Part shown: positions 1-7,383 of the stretch, piece by piece | Numbering within the stretch: the stretch's first letter is position 1 | Layout of the letters: the number at the start of each line of letters is the position of its first letter | Source of the DNA: Acidimicrobiales bacterium | GTDB taxonomy: Bacteria; Actinomycetota; Acidimicrobiia; Acidimicrobiales; Ilumatobacteraceae | Reading direction: 5' to 3' | DNA: 7,383 bases | Assembly (NCBI GenBank): GCA_030833305.1 | Contig: JAURHL010000092.1 | Span: 1-7,383, forward strand | Translations under genes and position numbers: made by a program | The notes under the pieces: generated by a model | The model's input: the letters and a program-made list of their open reading frames with translations, nothing else | Database searches by the model: none | Told to the model about the DNA's origin: nothing

Positions 1-428
1 CTGTGACCCTTCACCCACTGAAAATCGGGGCGTTCGGCCTCGGGATAGGCCTCGTAGAGGGCGATCAGGTCCCGCCACAGGTCGGCGTTGGCCACCGGTT
101 CCTTCTTGGCGTTGCGCCACCCGTTGGCCTTCCAACGCACCCACCAACGGTCCTTGAAGCAGTTCACGACGTAGGTGGAATCGCTCACGATCACCAGTCG
201 TTTGGTTTGCGCGCGCGCCACCGGACCCATGGTGCGGATGGCCTCGATGGCCGCCACCAACTCCATGCGTTGGTTGGTCGTCGGCGATTCTCCCCCCGAG
301 CCGCGCGGATCGCCGTCGGGTGCCACGGCCCACGCCCAACCTCCCGGCCCGGGGTTTCCGCTGCACGCACCATCGGTGTAGACGGACAACACACGGTCGA
401 TGGAATGGGCGGACGTCGGAGTGTTCAT
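1..428 (-). CDS. rnhA: Ribonuclease HI, C-terminus cut by window edge
   Basis: Type I RNase H cleaves the RNA strand of RNA:DNA hybrids (R-loops, Okazaki primers) in the cytoplasm. The reverse strand encodes 142 complete codons from the ATG at 428-426 and runs off the left edge. Family motifs appear in order: YTDGACSGNPGPGGW (residues 17-31, catalytic D19), TTNQRMEL (50-57, catalytic E56), SDSTYVV (82-88, catalytic D83), NGWRN...K (102-109), a DLW segment (116-118), and WVKGH (138-142), whose His matches the mobile catalytic-loop His of E. coli RNase HI (H124). The last catalytic Asp and the C-terminal helix, some 15-30 residues, lie outside the window. About 10 extra residues precede the first strand. 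Another ATG at 439-437 reads only four codons before a stop and is not the start. No good Shine-Dalgarno is visible. The gene is divergent from aceE. The identification is secure. Confidence 0.95.
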   Translation of the reverse strand, partial: MNTPTSAHSIDRVLSVYTDGACSGNPGPGGWAWAVAPDGDPRGSGGESPTTNQRMELVAAIEAIRTMGPVARAQTKRLVIVSDSTYVVNCFKDRWWVRWKANGWRNAKKEPVANADLWRDLIALYEAYPEAERPDFQWVKGH

Positions 429-457
429 GGGGTGCTCATGTTCGCACACGTAACACC

Positions 458-469
458 TACCAATCGGTA
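458..469. promoter_or_regulatory. Inverted repeat in the rnhA-aceE divergent intergenic region
   Basis: The 60 bp between the two divergent start codons contains TACC-AATC-GGTA, with 4-bp arms around a 4-bp centre. It overlaps a second small palindrome, CGGT-A-ACCG (465-473). Gapped ACC/GGT palindromes of this kind resemble operators of dimeric HTH regulators such as the TetR family, and the position would suit control of either gene. The arms are short, so chance is a real alternative. No regulator gene is in the window. Confidence 0.25.
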
Positions 470-476
470 ACCGTGC

Positions 477-482
477 GAGACT
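477..482 (+). promoter_or_regulatory. Candidate -10 element for leaderless aceE mRNA
   Basis: GAGACT ends 6 nt before the aceE ATG. If transcription begins at the A of the ATG, its A and final T fall at -11 and -7, the two most conserved bases of an actinobacterial -10 (TANNNT). There is no purine-rich Shine-Dalgarno before the ATG, which fits a leaderless transcript. The first base is G rather than T and no -35 is obvious, so support comes mainly from the same spacing upstream of the next two plus-strand genes. Confidence 0.35.
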
Positions 483-488
483 GACGAC

Positions 489-3221
<2,733 letters not shown>

Positions 3222-3249
3222 CGAGTGGGCTCGCCCTTCGAGGCTCGTC

Positions 3250-3255
3250 TACCCT
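3250..3255 (+). promoter_or_regulatory. Candidate -10 element for the HhH-GPD gene
   Basis: TACCCT fits the actinobacterial -10 consensus TANNNT and ends 6 nt before the ATG at 3262, placing a transcription start on the A of the start codon. The 40-bp gap after aceE has no Shine-Dalgarno, which argues for a leaderless transcript from this promoter. Read-through from aceE may add to expression, since I see no convincing terminator in the gap. No clear -35 element is present. Confidence 0.45.
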
Positions 3256-3261
3256 GACGCC

Positions 3262-3876
3262 ATGTCCGCATCCTCCGGCACGCTCTTCATCACCGGTGAT
3301 CCCGCCGCCGACAAGTTGCTCAATGCGAACGGAACGGCGTTGCTCATCGGCATGCTCCTCGACCAACAGGTGCCCATGGAGTGGGCGTTCAAGGGGCCGT
3401 TCACGCTGAAGCAGCGCCTCGGCCATCTCGACACGCGCAAGATCGCCGCGATGGATCAGGAGAGCTTCGTGGCGCTGTGTTGCGAGAAGCCGGCGATCCA
3501 TCGCTTCCCCGCCTCCATGGCCCGACGCATCCACGAGCTGTGTGCGATCCTGGCCGCCTCGTACGGGGGCAAGGGCGAGAACATGTGGGCCGACGTGAAG
3601 ACCGGCGCCGAATTGTTCGAACGCCTGCGCACTCTTCCGGGCTTCGGCGAGGAGAAGGCGCAGATCTTCGTGGCACTCCTCGGCAAGCGCATGGGCGTTC
3701 GCCCGCGTGGATGGAAGGAAGCCGCCGGCGTGTTCGGTGACCACGAACCCCGCACGGTGGCCGACATCGACTCCCCCGAGCAATTGTCGAAGGTGCGCGC
3801 GTGGAAGAAGGCCGAAAAGGCCGCCGAACGCGACAAACAGAGTCGCCCCCTGAAGAAGCCCACTCCGCGCAAGTAA
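3262..3876 (+). CDS. Small HhH-GPD-fold protein (TIGR03252-like)
   Basis: This 204-residue protein belongs to the helix-hairpin-helix/GPD superfamily of base-excision DNA glycosylases. It closely resembles the uncharacterised actinobacterial family I know as TIGR03252; substrate and activity are unknown. Visible features are DPAADKLL near the N-terminus, LLIGMLLDQQVPMEWAF (27-43, the counterpart of the LSQQ helix in endonuclease III and AlkA), the KPAIHRFPASMA segment (76-87), the DNA-binding hairpin LPGFGEEKA (125-133), GVRPRGWKEAAG (145-156), and a lysine/arginine-rich tail (181-204). The endonuclease III catalytic Lys position is Glu (E131), and there is no Asp between 134 and 159, where the catalytic Asp normally lies. 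The ATG at 3262 is chosen because the protein then begins as its relatives do; in-frame upstream extension would overlap aceE. It lies 40 bp after aceE and may be partly co-transcribed. Family assignment is firm, function is not. Confidence 0.9.
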   Translation: MSASSGTLFITGDPAADKLLNANGTALLIGMLLDQQVPMEWAFKGPFTLKQRLGHLDTRKIAAMDQESFVALCCEKPAIHRFPASMARRIHELCAILAASYGGKGENMWADVKTGAELFERLRTLPGFGEEKAQIFVALLGKRMGVRPRGWKEAAGVFGDHEPRTVADIDSPEQLSKVRAWKKAEKAAERDKQSRPLKKPTPRK

Positions 3877-3885
3877 CGCGCCTCG

Positions 3886-3910
3886 CGACGCCTTCGGCGT
3901 TGACGGTTTC
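3886..3910 (+). terminator. Probable intrinsic terminator after the HhH-GPD gene
   Basis: Ten bases after the stop codon, CGACGCC-TTC-GGCGTTG (3886-3902) can form a 7-bp stem with one G-U pair and a 3-nt loop. It is followed by ACGGTTTC and then TTG, a short, imperfect T-rich run. Its position between two plus-strand genes supports termination. The short U-tract makes it a weak example. Confidence 0.5.
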
Positions 3911-3947
3911 TTGACCATCGCGCGGATGACGACCGGCCGGTACAAAC

Positions 3948-3953
3948 GACACT
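3948..3953 (+). promoter_or_regulatory. Candidate -10 element for the secreted-protein gene
   Basis: GACACT ends 6 nt before the ATG at 3960, the same geometry as for aceE and the HhH-GPD gene. ATGACG at 3926-3931 could serve as a -35 (16-bp spacer). No Shine-Dalgarno precedes the ATG. The 83 bp between the HhH-GPD stop and this start otherwise hold only the hairpin noted separately. Confidence 0.35.
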
Positions 3954-3959
3954 CGTGAC

Positions 3960-6062
3960 ATGGGTTCGATGCGCCGACTTCTCACCTTCACGATCGTCTC
4001 GGCCGTGCTTCCCCTCGCGCACGCGTTGCCGGCATCTGCGGTCACGACCACCGCCACCTTCATATTGCAGACGTCATCCACCATCGGCTTGATGGGCGTC
4101 GACGCCACCTACACCGACTCGAATCCCGGCGGTTACGAGAAGATGATCCGCTGGAGCTCGGATGGACGTCTGTGGGACTACGACCAAACTCTCGGTTCGA
4201 GCACCTACGGTTGGCGAACCGGGCAAGTGAACGGAGTCACGGTTTCTGGAACACCGCGACAGATCCGTCTCGAGTTTTATCCGCACCCCACCACCACCTG
4301 CTCGGGCACCAACGAGAACGACGCTTGTTACTGGCTCACCTACGACCCCTGGACCGCGACTCGCGGAGGAGCCCACGTTCAAGTGGAGTCCAGTCGAGGA
4401 GCCGGCTGGCTGAACGTCGGAACGGTGGCGTTGCCGACCCTCGGCGTCGACAACGCCTTCCGCATGGACGGCGACGTCCTCTCGGGTTCGTCCATCCCGG
4501 ACGGCCGGTTGTCGATCGATCTCTTTCAGGTTGATTGCAGTTGGCACGAGACCTGTGGACACCCGCCAGTGAACGACCGTGGCAACAAGATCGGGGCCTT
4601 CGCCTCGTCCACCAACCGCGGCGCTCGTTGGACGGGCGGAGTCGCGTGGCCCGGTCAATACATCGTGTTCATCAAGGACCACGCCCGAGGAATTCACCTT
4701 CACGGCTTCGCCCAGATCAGCGCATCCAGTATTCCCGCCATCGATTTGGATGCGCCGTGTTTCGGACTCGACACCTGCGTGATGGATCAAGGAAACGTTC
4801 CCGCGGCATCGGGAGGATTCCACCCCACCGATCCGGTTCGTGTTCTCGACACCCGCAAAGGATGGGGTGTCTCCAACGGTATGTTGCGTTTCGGCGACGG
4901 CAGCCAGTCCTCCACCAATCCACTTCTGCGTGCCGACGACGCCGCGAATCACGATCTGCGCGTGCTCGGGGTGGGAGGGGTTCCCGCGAGCGGGGTGAGC
5001 GCGGTGCTGCTCAACGTCACCGCCATCGAACCGGCCACGAACGGTTTTCTCACCATCGGCCCCCGACCGGCGGGCAGTGGTGACCTCTTCGACGATCAAC
5101 ACTCCTTTGGTGACTGGCCGAACGCCTCCAACCTGAACGTGCGCGCCGGTCAGACCGCGCCGAATCTGGTGTTGGCCCGCGTGGGTGCCGGGGGGCGCAT
5201 CAGGCTGTACAACTACGGATATCCGCTGCACATGGTGGCCGACATCGCCGGCTGGTTCGACACCGGATCGAGTGTCACCAGTCCGAGTGGTCTCGGTTTC
5301 TTCGGTGTCACACCAACACGGATTCTCGACACGCGCAACGGCATCGGGGGCGCAGCCGGTGTCGCGCGCTTCGAAGTCGGCGATGATCGGGTGATCCCCA
5401 TTCGCGGTGTGGCCGGCGTTCCGAGCGACGCCGAGTCCGTCGTGGTCAACATCACCGCGGTCGACCCCACGGGCACCGGCTACGTCACGGCCTACCCGTC
5501 CGGGACATCGGTGCCCGACGCGTCGAACTTGAACGTGCGGCGTAATCAGGACCGACCCAATTTGGCCGTGGTCCGCATCGGCGCCGACGGCGCGATTCGC
5601 TTGACGACTCGTGAGGCGGCCACGCATCTGTTGGTCGACGTTCAGGGCTACTACGCCCCCACCAGCGTCGGCACGCGACGCACGACCACCATGAATCCGG
5701 TGCGTATCTTCGACACCCGCAACGGCATCGGCACCTCGGCCGGGCGTCTGGGGCCCGGCGAAACCCGAACGGTTCAGGTGGCGGGCCCATCGGGAGTGGC
5801 TGGGATCCCCGCCAATGCCACGGCCGTCTACGTGAACATCACCTCGGTGGCGGCCTCGGCGTGGGGCTGGCTCGCCGTGTGGCCCACCGGCGGTCAGCGT
5901 CCGGAAGTCTCCAACGTGAACTGGCCCGGTGGCACCGATATCCCGAACATGGCCATCGTTCCCCTCGGCACCAACGGCTCCATCCAGTTGTACAACGACC
6001 CCGCGGTCAGCGGTACGACGTCCAGTCACGTGCTCATCGACGTGATGGGATACGTCAGCTGA
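3960..6062 (+). CDS. Secreted protein with three LDTR...GYF/GWF repeats
   Basis: I do not recognise a named function. The 700-residue protein begins with a signal peptide: RR at 5-6, a hydrophobic core (about 7-23), and a PASA|V signal peptidase I site after residue 27. There is no lipobox and no C-terminal anchor or LPXTG motif, so release outside the cell is likely. Residues 28-286 are a domain I cannot place; it holds six cysteines in three close pairs (C114/C123, C193/C199, C267/C273), probable disulphides. Residues 287-700 are three tandem repeats that open with (L/F)DTR and close with GWF, GYY or GYV, with no cysteine; such repeats are common in exported actinobacterial, notably acidimicrobial, proteins, and look beta-rich. 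M4 (ATG at 3969) is an alternative start; the first is preferred for the promoter spacing. The stop lies 9 bp from that of the convergent glycosyltransferase. A binding or adhesive surface role is only a guess. Confidence 0.85.
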   Translation: MGSMRRLLTFTIVSAVLPLAHALPASAVTTTATFILQTSSTIGLMGVDATYTDSNPGGYEKMIRWSSDGRLWDYDQTLGSSTYGWRTGQVNGVTVSGTPRQIRLEFYPHPTTTCSGTNENDACYWLTYDPWTATRGGAHVQVESSRGAGWLNVGTVALPTLGVDNAFRMDGDVLSGSSIPDGRLSIDLFQVDCSWHETCGHPPVNDRGNKIGAFASSTNRGARWTGGVAWPGQYIVFIKDHARGIHLHGFAQISASSIPAIDLDAPCFGLDTCVMDQGNVPAASGGFHPTDPVRVLDTRKGWGVSNGMLRFGDGSQSSTNPLLRADDAANHDLRVLGVGGVPASGVSAVLLNVTAIEPATNGFLTIGPRPAGSGDLFDDQHSFGDWPNASNLNVRAGQTAPNLVLARVGAGGRIRLYNYGYPLHMVADIAGWFDTGSSVTSPSGLGFFGVTPTRILDTRNGIGGAAGVARFEVGDDRVIPIRGVAGVPSDAESVVVNITAVDPTGTGYVTAYPSGTSVPDASNLNVRRNQDRPNLAVVRIGADGAIRLTTREAATHLLVDVQGYYAPTSVGTRRTTTMNPVRIFDTRNGIGTSAGRLGPGETRTVQVAGPSGVAGIPANATAVYVNITSVAASAWGWLAVWPTGGQRPEVSNVNWPGGTDIPNMAIVPLGTNGSIQLYNDPAVSGTTSSHVLIDVMGYVS
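4818..5258 (+). repeat. LDTR repeat unit 1 (residues 287-433)
   Basis: First of three protein-level tandem repeats. Landmarks are PVRVLDTR (LDTR at 296-299), GVGGVPASG, LLNVTAIEP, NGFLTIGP, ASNLNVRAGQTAPNLVLARVG, IRLYN and DIAGWF. It is about 25-30 residues longer than units 2 and 3, with extra sequence before GVGGVP and before ASNLNV. Confidence 0.85.
5298..5654 (+). repeat. LDTR repeat unit 2 (residues 447-565)
   Basis: Second repeat, 119 residues: PTRILDTRNGIG (LDTR at 456-459), GVAGVPSDA, VVNITAVDPTGTGYVTAYP, DASNLNVRRNQDRPNLAVVRIG, AIRL and VDVQGYY. It is the closest to a minimal unit. A linker rich in Ser, Gly and Thr separates it from unit 1. Confidence 0.85.
5682..6059 (+). repeat. 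LDTR repeat unit 3 (residues 575-700)
   Basis: Third and most divergent repeat, ending the protein: PVRIFDTRNGIG (FDTR at 584-587), GVAGIPANA, YVNITSVAASAWGWLAVWP, VSNVNWPGGTDIPNMAIVPLG, IQLYN and IDVMGYV. FDTR replaces LDTR and the SNLNV core has become SNVNW. It carries more tryptophan than the other units. Confidence 0.85.
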
Positions 6063-6071
6063 TCTCGTCGG

Positions 6072-7238
6072 TCAGACTGTGCCGTCGACGACGGCCGACA
6101 ACGATCGTCCGAACGTGCCGAGATCGAACTGAGAGGCCCGTGACCGCGCCGAAGAAGACATCGACGCACGCAACGACTCGTCGTTCATGAGACGACGGGT
6201 GCAGTGTGCCAACTCGTCGAGCGTGTGCCAGTGGAACCCGTCCACGCCGTGACGAACGATCTCGGCCGGGCCCGCCGCACCGAACACCACCGGCACGGCA
6301 CCGGCGGCCATGGCCTCCACCACCGCGATGCCGAAGTGCTCGAACCGATCGGGATGCGTGTCGGGGTCCTCGCCGAAGCCACCGGCGTGCCAGAAGATCG
6401 AAGCTTCCGACAGGGTGGACTCCACCCGCGAGCGCGGCGCGTTCAGATGCACTTCGACGGGCAGACCGATGGCCCCCCGTCGCATGCCCAGCGCGTACTC
6501 GCGGCTGGCGGCGTCGGCCCCGCCGACGAACACCAGACGCCAGTCACCGACACCCTCCGACGATGCGACCATGCGCGAGAAGCCGTTCAACAGGTCCGCT
6601 TGCTTCTTACAATGGCCGAACGACGGATCGAAGAAGCGGCCGATGGATGCGATGGAGTGCGACTTGGTCCCGGGCATCACCGACGGACGCACGGGTGGAT
6701 GCACCACCACACTGTCGACGCCCCACAGATTCCGGATCCAGGTGGAGGTGTAGGCCGAGTTGGCCATGAAGGTGGAGTACGTGCCCACCCACGACATGTC
6801 CACCAGTCGCCGCTCGAGACCTCGCTTCACACCCGCCACCGGGCCGGGCAATCGCGGAACCGTCGACAACACCGCCGAACCCACACGCGCCACGTTACGC
6901 ACCACGCGCTGACGCGGAGTGGTGGGCAGTCCCGGGAAGTGGACGTAGTACAAGCCCCTCGGAGCCCGATTGCGCGCGTCGCTCAGATAGGTGCCGTTGA
7001 CGAAGACGTCGTATTCGGCGCTGGCCTCGCTGGCCTGCTCGTCGTCGACCACCTTTCGCCACTCGCAGCCCGAGAGATCCACGCCCAGACGCGATCGTGT
7101 CGTTTCGACGTCGATCGGCTCCGGTCCGAGAAGGGTCACCTCGTGACCACTCTGCAGACACTCGGCGATGGCGCCACTCACCTGTTCGCCACCGCCGTAG
7201 GTGGACCAGTAGAGGTTGTAGATCGCGACGCGACTCAC
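6072..7238 (-). CDS. Family 4 (GT-B) glycosyltransferase, Alg11-like
   Basis: A retaining GT-B glycosyltransferase of 388 residues that would transfer a sugar from an activated donor, probably in cell-surface polysaccharide or glycan synthesis; donor and acceptor cannot be read from the sequence. N-terminal features are VAIYNLYWSTYGGGEQ (4-19, the GGGE loop), YYVHFP (97-102) and ANSAYTSTWIRNLWG (159-173) followed by VHPPV. The C-terminal donor domain has GRFF (200-203), KKQ (211-213) and the EX7E motif as EHFGIAVVE (E300, E308), followed by AMAAGAVPVVFG and AEIVRHG. YVHFP and EHFGIAVVE recall eukaryotic Alg11. No signal peptide or membrane helix is evident, so the enzyme is cytosolic or peripheral. 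GTG at 7238-7236 is preferred to TTG at 7295: it begins right at the first beta strand, and it overlaps the upstream stop as GTGA, indicating translational coupling. The function class is firm. Confidence 0.92.
   Translation of the reverse strand: MSRVAIYNLYWSTYGGGEQVSGAIAECLQSGHEVTLLGPEPIDVETTRSRLGVDLSGCEWRKVVDDEQASEASAEYDVFVNGTYLSDARNRAPRGLYYVHFPGLPTTPRQRVVRNVARVGSAVLSTVPRLPGPVAGVKRGLERRLVDMSWVGTYSTFMANSAYTSTWIRNLWGVDSVVVHPPVRPSVMPGTKSHSIASIGRFFDPSFGHCKKQADLLNGFSRMVASSEGVGDWRLVFVGGADAASREYALGMRRGAIGLPVEVHLNAPRSRVESTLSEASIFWHAGGFGEDPDTHPDRFEHFGIAVVEAMAAGAVPVVFGAAGPAEIVRHGVDGFHWHTLDELAHCTRRLMNDESLRASMSSSARSRASQFDLGTFGRSLSAVVDGTV
6081..6095. other. Perfect 6-bp hairpin between convergent gene ends
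   Basis: GCCGTC-GAC-GACGGC can form a 6-bp stem with a 3-nt loop on either strand. It lies 18 bp past the secreted-protein stop and inside the last codons of the glycosyltransferase gene. No T-tract follows in either direction, so intrinsic termination is doubtful. It could still pause polymerase or stabilise 3' ends. Confidence 0.3.
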
Positions 7239-7383
7239 TTGGAGACTTCCCAACGCATCAGGGACCCGCGCGACACGTGCCGATCCATCATCCAACGATC
7301 CCGCAGCATCGCCGGGAGAAGACTCAGGTAACTCTTCAGCACGCGTCGCCGGTGGCGAGCCTCCGGACGAGCCGGCATGCGCA
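7235..7383 (-). CDS. C-terminal tail of an upstream gene, probably a GT2 glycosyltransferase
   Basis: The reverse strand enters from the right edge in an open frame and encodes 48 residues before TGA at 7237-7235. The tail is very basic, with RRRVLKSYLSLLPAMLRDRW and an ending of RWEVSK. In my recollection this kind of ending, an Arg-rich SYLxLLPxMLRxR helix then a short tail ending near a conserved Trp, is typical of actinobacterial GT2 glycosyltransferases; no catalytic domain is visible to confirm it. The stop overlaps the GT4 start by 4 bp (GTGA), so the two genes form one operon. An in-frame ATG at 7378-7376 could start a 47-residue protein, but a partial longer gene is likelier. Confidence 0.6.
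   Translation of the reverse strand, partial: RMPARPEARHRRRVLKSYLSLLPAMLRDRWMMDRHVSRGSLMRWEVSK
7246..7251 (-). promoter_or_regulatory. Weak Shine-Dalgarno deciding the GT4 start
   Basis: Read on the minus strand, GGGAAG lies 7 nt before the GTG start of the GT4 gene, inside the upstream coding sequence. It matches GGAGG imperfectly, but its spacing supports GTG 7238 over the TTG at 7295. Ribosomes finishing the upstream gene could also reinitiate through the GTGA overlap. Confidence 0.4.

Noticed and set aside
3..470. A 155-codon plus-strand open frame at the left end
   Set aside because: The opposite strand encodes RNase HI with all expected motifs; the plus-strand product resembles nothing and is a shadow.
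3222..3246. Possible small hairpins in the gap after aceE (CGAG/CTCG pairs)
   Set aside because: Only 4-bp stems that exclude one another, and no T-tract; too weak to call a terminator.
4074..6029. A 651-codon open frame antisense to the secreted-protein gene
   Set aside because: The sense strand has a signal peptide, recognisable repeats and conserved motifs. The antisense translation is His/Gly/Val/Arg-rich, has no family motif, and is the kind of stop-free shadow expected opposite GC-rich codons.
6204..7331. A 375-codon plus-strand open frame opposite the GT4 gene
   Set aside because: The minus strand carries the GT4 motifs, including EX7E; the plus-strand product is His/Arg/Gly-rich and featureless.

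Overview
The window is GC-rich (roughly 60-65% by eye) with the codon use and protein families of a high-GC actinobacterium. The homodimeric AceE, the TIGR03252-type HhH-GPD protein and the secreted protein with LDTR...GYF/GWF repeats together suggest the class Acidimicrobiia (Ilumatobacter-like). That placement is inference from family resemblance, not from a search.

Layout. 1-428 (minus): 5' part of a type I ribonuclease H gene, cut by the left window edge. 429-488: a short divergent intergenic region. 489-3221 (plus): complete aceE, the E1 component of the pyruvate dehydrogenase complex. 3262-3876 (plus): small HhH-GPD-fold protein, followed by a probable hairpin terminator. 3960-6062 (plus): large secreted protein with an unassigned cysteine-paired N-terminal domain and three tandem repeats. 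6072-7238 (minus): GT4 glycosyltransferase, converging on the secreted gene with 9 bp between the stop codons. 7235-7383 (minus): C-terminal tail of an upstream gene, probably a GT2 glycosyltransferase, overlapping the GT4 gene by 4 bp.

How the genes relate. The left half is housekeeping: RNA:DNA hybrid removal, pyruvate to acetyl-CoA, and a DNA-repair-fold protein. No aceF or lpd lies within the window, so AceE must get its E2 and E3 partners from elsewhere. The right half is surface biology: an exported repeat protein beside a glycosyltransferase operon that enters from the right. The two halves look like neighbours rather than one pathway.

The three plus-strand genes lack convincing Shine-Dalgarno sequences. 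Each has an NANNNT hexamer ending exactly 6 nt before its ATG, which fits leaderless transcription. I found no CRISPR array, transposon, tRNA, rRNA or phage signature, and no clear new multi-gene system. The least explained parts are the N-terminal domain of the secreted protein and the HhH-GPD protein without the usual catalytic residues.
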